Part shown: positions 32,836 through 41,086 of the stretch, piece after piece | How positions within the stretch are numbered: the stretch's first letter is position 1 | Layout: each line of letters starts with the position of its first letter | DNA from: Streptomyces syringium | GTDB taxonomy: Bacteria > Actinomycetota > Actinomycetes > Streptomycetales > Streptomycetaceae | Length of the DNA: 64,000 nt | Assembly (NCBI RefSeq): GCF_017876625.1 | Contig: NZ_JAGIOH010000001.1 | Location: 682,001 to 746,000, forward strand | Reading direction: 5' to 3' | The notes under the pieces: model-generated | What the model was told of the DNA's origin: nothing | Databases searched by the model: none | Seen by the model: the letters and a program-made list of their open reading frames with translations, nothing else | Position numbers and translations under genes: made by a program

Positions 32836-33293
32836 GCCGCCACATCCAGGTCACCTTCGACGCCCATGACCCGCGAGCGCTGTCGTCCTTCTGGCGCGAC
32901 GTCCTCGGCTACGTCCACCCCGGCCCGCCCGGGGTCGATCTGCCCGAGGGCGCCGACCCGCTGGCAGCCTGGGACGACTTCCTCGCCCGGCTCGGCGTGC
33001 CGGAGGAACAGCGCAACACGAAATCGGCCATCGAGGACCCCGACGGACAGGGCCCACGCCTGTTCTTCCAGCAGGTGCCGGAGGACAAGACCGCCAAGAA
33101 TCGCGTCCACCTCGACGTCCGCGCGGCTCCCGGACTACAGGGAGAGGAGCGGATGGCGGCACTGGAGGCCGAGTGCGAACGGCTCGTCGCACTGGGAGCG
33201 AAGCGGGTACGCCGCGACGAGCCCGCTCCCCCGATGAGCGCCGGCTTCCTCGTGATGACCGACCCTGAGGGCAATGAATTCTGCCTGGACTGA
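32832..33293 (+). CDS. VOC family protein (glyoxalase-like domain)
   Basis: A 153-residue VOC protein of the Glyoxalase_6-like type. It begins HIQVTFDAHDPRALSSFWRD with LGY next, has LFFQQVPEDKTAKNRVHLDV in the middle and ends MTDPEGNEFCLD. The start overlaps a possible short leader ORF. It is divergent from the iron importer across about 290 bp; no functional link to iron is evident. Confidence 0.85.
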   Translation: MSRHIQVTFDAHDPRALSSFWRDVLGYVHPGPPGVDLPEGADPLAAWDDFLARLGVPEEQRNTKSAIEDPDGQGPRLFFQQVPEDKTAKNRVHLDVRAAPGLQGEERMAALEAECERLVALGAKRVRRDEPAPPMSAGFLVMTDPEGNEFCLD

Positions 33294-33308
33294 CACAGCC
33301 CGGCCCCG

Positions 33309-34154
33309 CTACGTCTCCCGGGCCTCGGCGGGCTCCGGAACGCCCCCGGGCGCGGGCATGGCCGCGAACACCCCGACGAGCCGCTCGGCGAATTCGACCG
33401 GCCATGTCGCGTAGCCGATGTGACCGCCGGGAAACTCCGTCAGTTCCCGGCCGATCCGCTCGGCGAGGACGGCCGCCGGACGGCAGATGACCTGCGTGCT
33501 CGACGCGCGTCCTCCCGCCACCGCGATCCGCCCCGCCGCCGCAGCCACTGCCGCGAAGTCGGGCACGACACGCGTGAACGGCCGCATCGTGTGGGCGAGG
33601 AAGAAGGCGGTGTTGTCGTGGGCCTGAGGGAGCACCGGCGCGGGGCGGCCACCGAAGAGGGCGTTGAGTTTTCGCATCGCCGCCGCGACGCCGGCACGGC
33701 GGAAGGTCTCGTGGACATCGTCGATGAACACCGAGAGGGCCGCGGCGTCCGGCAGCACCGCCAACGCGGGCGGTTCGTGCACGACGGCCGACCGGATGCG
33801 GTCGGGGTGCCGGACGGCGAGTTCGAGCGCGACGAGCCCACCCGAACAACTGCCGAACACCTGCACGGACTCCCCCGCCGCGGCCACGTGGCCGAGCAGG
33901 CGATACGCGTCGTCGGTGTGGACGTCGAGCCGCTGGTCGACGGGCGGCCCGTCGAGCGGACTGCGTGAGTTGCCGCGCGGATCGTAGGTCAGGACGCGGT
34001 GGTCCTCGGCGAGTGCGGCGGCCATGGGATCGAAGACGGCGGCGTCGGAGTTGCCGCCGGGGATGAGCAACAGGAGCGGGCCCGCGCCTCGCACTTCGAA
34101 GTGAAGCCTGGCGCCCGCTACCGCCAGCGTTCCCGTCTCCGGCGTGCTCATCAC
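33309..34154 (-). CDS. Alpha/beta hydrolase
   Basis: A 281-residue cytoplasmic alpha/beta hydrolase. The oxyanion region is LLLIPGGNSDAAVFDPMA, the nucleophile elbow is VFGSCSGGLVAL (Ser near residue 104), and a C-terminal EFPGGHIGYATWP gives the catalytic His. The fold is close to haloperoxidase and epoxide-hydrolase relatives. A GTG directly precedes the ATG at 34151; GGGAGG is very close to both, so the exact start is uncertain. It converges on the VOC gene with a 15-bp gap. Confidence 0.83.
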   Translation of the reverse strand: MMSTPETGTLAVAGARLHFEVRGAGPLLLLIPGGNSDAAVFDPMAAALAEDHRVLTYDPRGNSRSPLDGPPVDQRLDVHTDDAYRLLGHVAAAGESVQVFGSCSGGLVALELAVRHPDRIRSAVVHEPPALAVLPDAAALSVFIDDVHETFRRAGVAAAMRKLNALFGGRPAPVLPQAHDNTAFFLAHTMRPFTRVVPDFAAVAAAAGRIAVAGGRASSTQVICRPAAVLAERIGRELTEFPGGHIGYATWPVEFAERLVGVFAAMPAPGGVPEPAEARET

Positions 34155-34279
34155 CCTCCCGGGTCGAGCCGACGCGCCGCCGTCGAGTCACGGCTTGCCA
34201 CCACAGCGTAGCCAGCCGGAGCGGCGCGCGCCAGAATCGTAGGGCCACCAGGCTCCGCGACATCCCGAGGCGTGATGCC

Positions 34280-35413
34280 ATGCCCGCTCGCCCGCACGGC
34301 GGTCACCACGCCGCCGCCGCACCACGCTTGCTCCTCAATGCCCAGCCCTTCGGCTTCGGGCCGGCGGCGGCCATGTCGATCCTCGCCGCGGAACTCGCAC
34401 CCGGCTGCGAAAGGCTGGCCTACATCGGCGGCGGGCACACCCTGGACCTGCAAGAAGAGCCGCCCTACCACGCCGTCCACGACACGACCGGCCGGTCACC
34501 GGACGAACTGCGCGCCCTCCTGCGGGATCTGGCACCGCGGTATGACGTGTTCGTCACGGCCATGGATTTCGAGATGGCCGAGTCGGCCCTGCGCGCCGGG
34601 TTCGACGTGGCCGTCTACGATGCGCTCACCTGGTACTGGCCCGCCGTTCCGGACGTGGCTCATGAAGCGGTGCTGTATCTCGCCCAGGATTTCTTCGGGG
34701 TGCGGGAGCGCGTCGCCGCCGACCCGGCACTGCGCGGACGCGCCGTGATCATTCCTCCCGCCATCACCCGCGGCCCCGAGTGGCAACCCGGTCGGCACGT
34801 CCTGGTCGATCTGGGCGGTCTGCACAATCCGTACTGGCTGCCGGACGACGCCGTCGCCTACGCACGCCTCATGCTCACGGCCGTCCGCGCGAGCGTGCCC
34901 GCCGGCCTGTCCCTCGTCGTGGCGGCGAGCCGGACCGTCGCCGCCGGGCTCGACGACCCGGACGTCGGAACCTACGATCACGCCACGATGCTCGAGCTCA
35001 TGGGCACCGCCGCGTACGCCTGCATGACCTCGGGCCTCGGCAATATCTACGACGCCGCGGCGACCGGCGTACCCACCCTGTGGCTACCGGCCGCCAACGA
35101 CAGTCAGCCCGCGCAGGCCCGCCTGCTCTGCCGGAACGGTTACTGTGACGCGTGCCTGGGCTGGGCGGACATCGGCCTGCCTGTCGACGACCGCGCTCCC
35201 ACGCCCGCGGTCTCGCAGGCGATCAGCCGCATCGTGCGTGAGGTGTCCGACGAGCGGCATCCACGAGCCCGGCTGACGAGCCGTCTGGCGGAACTGACCG
35301 CCGGACTCGGCCTCACGCCGGGCCGAGCCCGGGGCCTGACGGACCGCTTCGGCCAGGGCGGCATGCACCAGGCCGCCGAGGCCATCGTTCGGTGGTTCGA
35401 GCACAGTCGTTGA
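34280..35413 (+). CDS. GT-B-fold glycosyltransferase-like protein
   Basis: A 377-residue protein. The N-terminal part has FGFGPAAAMSILAAELAPGC, as in nucleotide-sugar binding GT-B proteins. The C-terminal half has TSGLGNIYDAAATGVPTLWL followed by PAANDSQPAQARLL, which mirrors the donor-site loop (G-x-x-E/D-A-x-x-x-G-V-P ... D-x-x-x-N/Q-A) of macrolide-type glycosyltransferases. No sugar-biosynthesis or aglycone genes are adjacent. I recall similar annotations as CGA synthase-related protein, but its function is not known to me. Confidence 0.55.
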   Translation: MPARPHGGHHAAAAPRLLLNAQPFGFGPAAAMSILAAELAPGCERLAYIGGGHTLDLQEEPPYHAVHDTTGRSPDELRALLRDLAPRYDVFVTAMDFEMAESALRAGFDVAVYDALTWYWPAVPDVAHEAVLYLAQDFFGVRERVAADPALRGRAVIIPPAITRGPEWQPGRHVLVDLGGLHNPYWLPDDAVAYARLMLTAVRASVPAGLSLVVAASRTVAAGLDDPDVGTYDHATMLELMGTAAYACMTSGLGNIYDAAATGVPTLWLPAANDSQPAQARLLCRNGYCDACLGWADIGLPVDDRAPTPAVSQAISRIVREVSDERHPRARLTSRLAELTAGLGLTPGRARGLTDRFGQGGMHQAAEAIVRWFEHSR

Positions 35414-35442
35414 CGGCCCGGGGGCCAAGAACGCGAGCGGCC

Positions 35443-35982
35443 TCAGGTGATGGCGAGCGTCGTCACTCCCGTCGCGCCGGTGAGTCCGGTGGTGAGGCAT
35501 CGCACCAGGTCCGGCTGGGGAATCGTGACGACCTGCACCACCGTCCGGCCACGGAAGCGGCCCTGTGTCACCGTTCCCTTGATCGTCGTGACCACCTGGC
35601 CGGCCACGGCGGTGCTGCTGCCGGTGGCCTTCAGGACGCTGGTGTCGCCGGTGTTCCAGGTGAAGGTCCGCTCGTCCTCGAATCCGTCGAGGAGGTCGTT
35701 GCAGCCGGCGAAGACGGTGAACCGCTCCCCGTAGGACCCGCTCGTCACCTTGCCCTGACTGTCGACGCAGGAGCCGAACCGGCCATCGGTCGTGATGTCG
35801 ATCTTCCGGGGCGCGAGGGTGACTCCCGGGTGATAGGTGACCGACTCCGTCCCGTGGCACTGCACATGCACGAACGGCCCGTCGGACCCGCCGGAGGGCG
35901 AAGCCGTGGCCGGCACGGTCGTGCCGAAAGCGGTGAGGGCTGCCAGTACGACAGCGCACACCCATGATCTGCTGACGGCCAT
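35443..35982 (-). CDS. Exported protein of unknown function
   Basis: A 179-residue protein with a signal peptide (MAVSRSWVCAVVLAALTAFG, cleavage likely after PATAS). The mature beta-rich part of about 150 residues has four Cys (VQCHGTES, GSCVDSQG, FAGCNDLLD, VRCLTTG). I do not recognise the family. GAAGGAGCC precedes the ATG. It is the last of a run of minus-strand exported proteins but is separated from them by a strong hairpin. Confidence 0.68.
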   Translation of the reverse strand: MAVSRSWVCAVVLAALTAFGTTVPATASPSGGSDGPFVHVQCHGTESVTYHPGVTLAPRKIDITTDGRFGSCVDSQGKVTSGSYGERFTVFAGCNDLLDGFEDERTFTWNTGDTSVLKATGSSTAVAGQVVTTIKGTVTQGRFRGRTVVQVVTIPQPDLVRCLTTGLTGATGVTTLAIT

Positions 35983-36120
35983 GAGGGCTCCTTCGCGGTG
36001 AGTGACGTGAAGGATGCGATGCCCAGCTCCTGCGTCGTCGATACGAGCGCGCGGAGGCTGGAAGGGACGCGGAGGACCAACGGAGAGCGCACGAAGTGCC
36101 GGTCGCGCCCGTGCCTGTGC

Positions 36121-36165
36121 CGCCCGTCGGGCCGGTCCCCCGCTGGGGGACCGGCCCGACGGGCG
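36121..36165 (-). terminator. Very strong hairpin terminator
   Basis: A perfect 21-bp stem (36121-36141 with 36145-36165) and a GCT loop begin 9 bp after the stop of the anchored-protein gene. Confidence 0.85.
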
Positions 36166-36174
36166 CGATGGGGG

Positions 36175-37059
36175 TCAGGCCGAGCGGCGTCGGCGGCGCA
36201 GGTGGAGGACCCCCGCGCTGCCTGCCGCCAGCACGGCCGCGCCGGAGGCGGCGGGGAGCCACGGGGCGGACGCGCGGGAGGGCTCGGTGGCGGGCTGGTC
36301 GCCGGCGAGGGCGTAACCGCCGGCGAGACCCTTGCGGTCGTAGGACGAGCCGGGTTGCTTGTCGCCGTAGCGCTCGGCGACGAGTCTCTGGTACGCGGCG
36401 AGGGTGACGCGCGGCTTGCCCTGGAGGGCCGTGCGGGCCTCCTTGTTGAGCGGCTCGACGGAGCCGTTGCCGGTCAGCCGGTACCAGCCGTGGATCTGCG
36501 GCTCCATGAAGGTTCGCGCCTGGTCGGTGCCGCGTTCGGCGGCGCTGATGTCCGTGTCGCCGTCGCGGATGCCGGCCAGTTGCCAGTCCTTGGCGCCCTT
36601 CCCCGGTCCCCCCGGCTTCCCCGGTGCGAGCAGGACGGCGGCCTGGCGGCCGTTGGCCGCCGAGACGCGGGAGGCGAGGTAGGACAGCCGCAGGGCCGAC
36701 CCGGCCGTGGGCTTGGTCTTGCCGGTGACGAACTCGGGTGCGAGTTCGTAGAGCGGGACCGGCTTCTTGAGGTCGAAGCCGGGCGCGGCGGCGGGGGCCA
36801 GGCCGCGCGGGGCGCCCGCTGTGCCGCCGTCCGCGCCGGCGGCCGGGGTCCGCTGCTGTTCGGCGGCCGTCAGGAAGCGCGAAACGGTGTCGTGGACCTT
36901 GCCGGAACCCAGCACCTTCTGGGCGGCGGCGTAGTCGGTCGCGGCGGGCGGGCTGGACAGGGCGGGTCCGTCGGCGGCCTGCGCGGGAACGATTCCGCAG
37001 AGGGTGGCGACGGTGGCGGCCGCAAGCAGGGTGGCGGCGCGTCGGGTCGTACGGTGCAT
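36175..37059 (-). CDS. Surface-anchored exported protein
   Basis: A 294-residue protein with a signal peptide (MHRTTRRAATLLAAATVATL, cleavage near AQAAD). An extracellular domain of about 210 residues follows, then a C-terminal membrane helix (PWLPAASGAAVLAAGSAGVL) and a basic tail RRRRRSA, so it is held in the membrane facing out. The extracellular part (PVPLYELAPEFVTGK, HGWYRLTGNGSVEPL) is not a family I recognise by function. The start at 37059 follows GAGGAG. It lies 32 bp downstream of the papain-like protease gene, so it may be the protease's partner or substrate. Confidence 0.72.
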   Translation of the reverse strand: MHRTTRRAATLLAAATVATLCGIVPAQAADGPALSSPPAATDYAAAQKVLGSGKVHDTVSRFLTAAEQQRTPAAGADGGTAGAPRGLAPAAAPGFDLKKPVPLYELAPEFVTGKTKPTAGSALRLSYLASRVSAANGRQAAVLLAPGKPGGPGKGAKDWQLAGIRDGDTDISAAERGTDQARTFMEPQIHGWYRLTGNGSVEPLNKEARTALQGKPRVTLAAYQRLVAERYGDKQPGSSYDRKGLAGGYALAGDQPATEPSRASAPWLPAASGAAVLAAGSAGVLHLRRRRRSA

Positions 37060-37091
37060 GGTGGTTTTTCTCCTCTGGCCGTGGATGCGGA

Positions 37092-37946
37092 TTAGCTGTG
37101 GATGCCGATGCGCGAGTGGGTCCACCGGAAGGAGTTGTTTCCGGAGTAGGAGGAGTAGTTCCACCAGGTGTACGTCTGCGTGCTGGGCCAGGGATCGCCG
37201 ACGGCGACCATGTTGCTGGTGCTGTCGTAGCCGTAGATGACGTTCATGTGGCCGCCGCCGGAGGTCCAGCCGATGCGGACGGCGAAGGGGCGCCCGTTCG
37301 CGATCTCGCTCTGGGTCTCGCCGAAGGAGGCGTTGCGGTACAGGTCGGTGCCGCTGTTGCGGAAGCCCATGTTGCGCAGGCCGTTGGCCATGTCGCCCAG
37401 GGTGGCGGGGCGGTTGTTGCAGTCCAGTTGGCTGTTGCCCTGGGCGGCCAGTCGGCAGAAGTCGTACTGGTTGTAGTTGGTGTAGCCCCAGTAGTTGGCG
37501 ATGGTCAGGCCGGAGGCGTCCCAGCACCACTGGTCACGTACTTGCTTCTGCATGCCGATGTTCAGTTGCTTCTGTGCGGCGGGCCGACTGGTGGAGCAGA
37601 CCGGCAGCCCGCCGGTGTCCTCGCGGATGAAGGCGTCGGCGATGTAGAAGGTGCCGGACCAGATCCAGCGGGAGTTGTTCTCGACGACGTCGCCGGTGGT
37701 GCGGCAGGACATCGAGACGCGGTCGCCGACCCGTGAGGTGCCGATGACGTTGGAGGACAGGGAGGGCTGGGAACGCTGGTTGACGGTCTGGAAGTTGCCC
37801 TGTCCGCCGGTGACGGTGCCGGTGGCCGCTGCCTGGGCCTCGGGGGCGATGCCCAGCAGGAGTCCGCCGGACAGGACGGCGGCCATCGTGGAGAGAAGGG
37901 TCTTCCTGCGGCCCGGTGTACGGGCGGGCCTAAGGGATCCGAGCAT
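37092..37946 (-). CDS. Exported papain-like cysteine protease with SH3-like domain
   Basis: A 284-residue exported protein. The signal peptide (residues 1-40) ends near PEAQAAA. A bacterial SH3-like stretch (SQPSLSSNVIGTSRVGDRV) comes next. A papain-like domain follows, with the catalytic Cys in RDQWCWDASG near residue 140, His in SGGGHMNVIYGYD and VGDPWPS for the Asn/Asp side. The layout resembles peptidase family C39/C70-like secreted proteases. It should cleave peptides or cell-surface proteins outside the cell. The neighbours encode two membrane-anchored exported proteins in the same direction. Confidence 0.82.
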   Translation of the reverse strand: MLGSLRPARTPGRRKTLLSTMAAVLSGGLLLGIAPEAQAAATGTVTGGQGNFQTVNQRSQPSLSSNVIGTSRVGDRVSMSCRTTGDVVENNSRWIWSGTFYIADAFIREDTGGLPVCSTSRPAAQKQLNIGMQKQVRDQWCWDASGLTIANYWGYTNYNQYDFCRLAAQGNSQLDCNNRPATLGDMANGLRNMGFRNSGTDLYRNASFGETQSEIANGRPFAVRIGWTSGGGHMNVIYGYDSTSNMVAVGDPWPSTQTYTWWNYSSYSGNNSFRWTHSRIGIHS

Positions 37947-37998
37947 GGGGGGTTCCTCTGTCGTTCGGGTATCGGTGAGGTGTGTGGTCGGGTGCCGG

Positions 37999-38592
37999 TC
38001 AGGCGTTGTGGTGGGAGCGGCGGCGCCGCAGCCAGAACGCGGCTGGTATGCCGACGGCGACGAGGGCCAGGGCGGTGACGCCGAGGGTCACGGCTCCGGG
38101 CGCCCGTCCGCCGTCGGATGCGGATGCCGGCGCGGGTGCCCCGGCGGGCGCGGGCGCGGCGGAGGGCGCTCGCGAGGGGGCGGGCGGTCCGGCCGGTGCG
38201 CCGGTGGGGTGCGCCAGGGATGCCGCGGTCACCTCGGCCCGTGATGCGGTGCGGCCGAGTGCCGGAAACGCGGTCTGTGCCGTGAGGGTCCAGTCGCCGG
38301 CGGGCAGTGCCTCGGCGGTGGTGAACGTTCCGGGCTGTCCGGGTACGGGTACCAGGCGCCAGGGGCCGAGCGTGGTGCCGTCGGCCGAGGTCGCGGCGAG
38401 GGTGCCGGCGACCTTCTCGTTCACGGGGTGGCCGTCGTCCTCCCAGGTGGCCTTGGTGGTGGGGTGACCGGCGGACACGCCGGTGACGGTCAGATGGATG
38501 GTGTCGCCGTGGGCGTGTGCCGTTGCGGCGGGGCCCAGGAGCAGCAGTGCCGTGGCAGTGGCGGCCGCTGCCGTGGAGCGGCGATCGGGCAT
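37999..38592 (-). CDS. Exported, membrane-anchored beta-sandwich protein
   Basis: A 197-residue protein. The signal peptide (MPDRRSTAAAATATALLLLG) ends at TAHAHG, leaving an N-terminal His as in CopC/YtkA-like domains. A single beta-sandwich of about 100 residues follows (TVTGVSAGHPTTKATWEDDG, GDWTLTAQTAFPA), then a long Ala/Pro linker, a C-terminal membrane helix and RRRRSHHNA. The His-first mature end and the C-terminal anchor suggest a copper- or interaction-related surface protein, but that is inference. The ATG at 38592 fits the signal peptide. Confidence 0.65.
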   Translation of the reverse strand: MPDRRSTAAAATATALLLLGPAATAHAHGDTIHLTVTGVSAGHPTTKATWEDDGHPVNEKVAGTLAATSADGTTLGPWRLVPVPGQPGTFTTAEALPAGDWTLTAQTAFPALGRTASRAEVTAASLAHPTGAPAGPPAPSRAPSAAPAPAGAPAPASASDGGRAPGAVTLGVTALALVAVGIPAAFWLRRRRSHHNA

Positions 38593-38620
38593 GAGGGTAT
38601 GGCTCCGATGTGAGGGGGGA

Positions 38621-38654
38621 GGGTGGCAGGGGCCCGCACGAACCCCTGCCACCC
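38621..38654 (-). terminator. Hairpin after the metzincin gene
   Basis: GGGTGGCAGGGG and CCCCTGCCACCC form a perfect 12-bp stem with a 10-nt loop, 10 bp after the stop at 38664. Confidence 0.75.
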
Positions 38655-38663
38655 GGGGTTGGT

Positions 38664-40706
38664 TCAGGCGGACTTCCGCAGGGACCATGCCTGGTAGCCG
38701 GAGCTGTCGGGCTTCTGGAGCTCGAGCAGCCAGGCCCCGTAGTAGGGCCGTTTGCCGACGCCCAGGACGAGGGAACTGCCCCGGGCCGTGAGGCGCAGAC
38801 CGTCGCCCGACTTGGTCAGTTGCCACTGCTGGGCGGCGCTGCCGGAGCAGGGCCGCTGGGCGACCCACTGGCCGGGGTGCGCGTCCCCGCCGAGCTGCAG
38901 GCACTTGCCGGACGCGACCGAGCGCAGCCGCACACCACCGCCGGCGTCGTCCAGGTACCACTGCTGCGGTGTGAAGCCGTTGGGCTGGGAGGCGACCAGG
39001 ACGGTGCCGTCCGCGGTCTTGCCGCCCCAGATCTCGGCCGCCAGTCCGGTGTGCCCGTTGGTCAGCGTGTAGCGCGTGCCGGGCTTGGTGGTGGTGCTGC
39101 CCACGGGCGGGGTGCGGAAGGAGACCGTGCGGCCGGGCCGGGCGTCGCGTCCGGCCTGGTCGCGGACCATGACGGCGACCGTGTAGTCGGTGTCGGGCCG
39201 CAGGTGGTGGATGCGCGCCGAGTTGGTCTGCACCCAGCCCGCGTGGCTGCCGTTCAGCAGCAGCCCGTACCAGGCGGCGGAGGGGGCGGCGGGCCAGCTG
39301 ACCACGGCCGAGTCGGACGTCAGCTGTCCGACGACCGGGACGGGGCCCGTCGACGGTCCGCTGCTGCCGGTGGGTTTCGGCGTCGGCGTGGGGCTCGGTT
39401 CGGGGTCCGGCCTGGTGCCGCCCCCGGTCATCAGGAACTGGTTGTTCGCGACGTTCCAGTGGGTGGCCAGGTAACTGCCCGGCTGTGGACTGGTGTGGTA
39501 GTAGTCGTCGTGCTTGCAGTCCAGGCGCTCGTCGTGGCCCCGCTCGGGGCAGACGTCGCGCATGGCGGGGTAGTACGGCGCGTCCGAGTAGCACATGACG
39601 TCCCACTCGTCGGTGCAGTGCGCGGCGCGGCTGGTGTTCGGGGCGCTGTTGTTCACCGCTCCGAGGTTGTGCCCCAGTTCGTGCGCGGCGGTCGAGCCGC
39701 CCCAGCACCCGGCGTCCGTACGGCCGTAGGAGGGGCCGAAGTTGCTGAGGTTGGCGGCACCGGGCCGCTCGTCACCGCTGAAGGTGCCGATACCGCAGTA
39801 GACCTTGGCGTCCGCGAAGATCATGTACTTGCGGTCGCGCCGGTCGAAGCCCTTCGCCGCGAGCGCGGAGTTCATCGCGCCGAACTCGGCCAGTGCCGAG
39901 CTCGGCACCTCGACGTTGAGGACGGACGGGGCGCAGTCCGCGCCGGTCACGTATCTGATGTGCCGTACGCCGCCGGTCTCCTGGGCGCTGGCGAAGTAGA
40001 TGGTGTCGGCGTCGGCGGCCCACTTGCGGAACGAGGCCAGGTACTCGGCGTACCGGTCGTTGCCGGGGGCGTGGACGTACACGACCTGCACGCGGTTGCC
40101 GGTGCTGCCGTCACCGTCGCACTGCACCGTCTGACCGGCCGGTGCCGCCTTCGCGTCCCCGGTCCGCCGCGTGGGGGCGGCGGGAGGCGTCCTGGTGGCG
40201 GCGGTGCCCGCCTGGCGGGCGTCGACGGAGGCGGTGGTGCCGGCGGCCGGCTGTCCCCGGTTCGCCTTGCCGGTGTCGGGGCGGTCCGGTGTTCCGGCCG
40301 TGTCCTGTGTCTTCGCGGCGGGTGGCGTGTCCTTGGTGATGTCCACGCCCTTGGGCGGCTTGTCGGGGCCGTGTGTGCAACGACCGTCGGCGGTCCGCAG
40401 GACGCCGACGCAACGGTCGCCCTTGGGCGCCGGGCGCAAGCCCTTGTGGACCAGGCCGCGTGTGGGGTCGTCGTCGGGTATTCGGGTCACCGGTTCCGGT
40501 GTCCTGTCGTGCGCGGGGGCCGGAGCCGGGCCGTCGGCCACCGTCCGGGCGGCTGCGGCCTGCGGCCGGGACGGCTCGTTGTCGAAGACGCCACCGAGCG
40601 CCGCCGTTCCGATGAGTGCTCCGGTGGTGACGGCGACCGCGGCGATGAGTATGCCGCGTTTTCGTCTTCGCTGCTGCGCCTGTCTTCTGCGACCGGACAA
40701 GGCCAC
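38664..40706 (-). CDS. Exported metzincin-like protease with FnIII and ricin domains
   Basis: A 680-residue multidomain protein. It has a basic N-terminus and membrane/signal segment (residues 18-42), a Pro/Thr/Ala-rich linker to about 195, then a metalloprotease domain with AAHELGHNLGAVNN (HExxHxxG) and the Met-turn-like DEWDVMCYSD. A Pro/Thr linker, a fibronectin type III domain (SDSAVVSWPAAPSAAWYGLL) and a C-terminal ricin-type beta-trefoil (GKCLQLGGDAHPGQWV, AAQQWQL) follow. The expected third zinc ligand position holds Asn, so a later His (AAHCTDEW) may serve. It probably binds glycans and cleaves proteins outside the cell. Confidence 0.83.
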   Translation of the reverse strand: MALSGRRRQAQQRRRKRGILIAAVAVTTGALIGTAALGGVFDNEPSRPQAAAARTVADGPAPAPAHDRTPEPVTRIPDDDPTRGLVHKGLRPAPKGDRCVGVLRTADGRCTHGPDKPPKGVDITKDTPPAAKTQDTAGTPDRPDTGKANRGQPAAGTTASVDARQAGTAATRTPPAAPTRRTGDAKAAPAGQTVQCDGDGSTGNRVQVVYVHAPGNDRYAEYLASFRKWAADADTIYFASAQETGGVRHIRYVTGADCAPSVLNVEVPSSALAEFGAMNSALAAKGFDRRDRKYMIFADAKVYCGIGTFSGDERPGAANLSNFGPSYGRTDAGCWGGSTAAHELGHNLGAVNNSAPNTSRAAHCTDEWDVMCYSDAPYYPAMRDVCPERGHDERLDCKHDDYYHTSPQPGSYLATHWNVANNQFLMTGGGTRPDPEPSPTPTPKPTGSSGPSTGPVPVVGQLTSDSAVVSWPAAPSAAWYGLLLNGSHAGWVQTNSARIHHLRPDTDYTVAVMVRDQAGRDARPGRTVSFRTPPVGSTTTKPGTRYTLTNGHTGLAAEIWGGKTADGTVLVASQPNGFTPQQWYLDDAGGGVRLRSVASGKCLQLGGDAHPGQWVAQRPCSGSAAQQWQLTKSGDGLRLTARGSSLVLGVGKRPYYGAWLLELQKPDSSGYQAWSLRKSA

Positions 40707-41086
40707 ACCTCATTTCCGTGGGGGAGTTGTGGGTGGCCGGAAGTGTGCCAGAACGAACAGCCCGTCAAACAGGGATGTTTGACGGGCTGAAATGTTGAGC
40801 ATGATTCCTATGAAGCCGCGAGCGTCACTCGGGAAACAATCAACTTCCCTTGACGGTAGGGGACTTGGAGGCGGCGACAGTAAAGGTCTATTCCAATCCT
40901 GGGTAACTTTATGAGCTTTACTTAATAAGATCGTTACCACGGAACGAGTGGGTCCACTTGTGTGCGCTCGCGCAGCGTGGCGGCCCTATCACCCTTGATC
41001 AACTTACTGGGGAATCGGCAGCGGGGCCCCAAAGGGCGGCTTATGGACCGCAATTGCGGCCGACCTCGGGCATTTGGGTCACCGTG
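40707..41086. other. 380-bp region without a gene
   Basis: It holds the leader of the metzincin gene, a 12-bp perfect hairpin (40759-40788), an unusually AT-rich patch (about 40885-40935, including TTTACTTAATAAGATCG) that is a likely promoter region, and the 12-bp palindrome CCGCAATTGCGG near 41050. A short minus-strand frame here has no ribosome site or family match. Confidence 0.6.
40759..40788. promoter_or_regulatory. Perfect hairpin ahead of the metzincin gene
   Basis: AGCCCGTCAAAC and GTTTGACGGGCT form a 12-bp stem with the loop AGGGAT, 53 bp before the metzincin start. It may terminate transcription from the phosphatase gene upstream or be an operator; no T-tract follows. Confidence 0.55.

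Noticed and set aside
40710..40940. A 76-codon minus-strand frame ahead of the metzincin gene
   Set aside because: It has no ribosome site, crosses a perfect hairpin and has no protein-like pattern.
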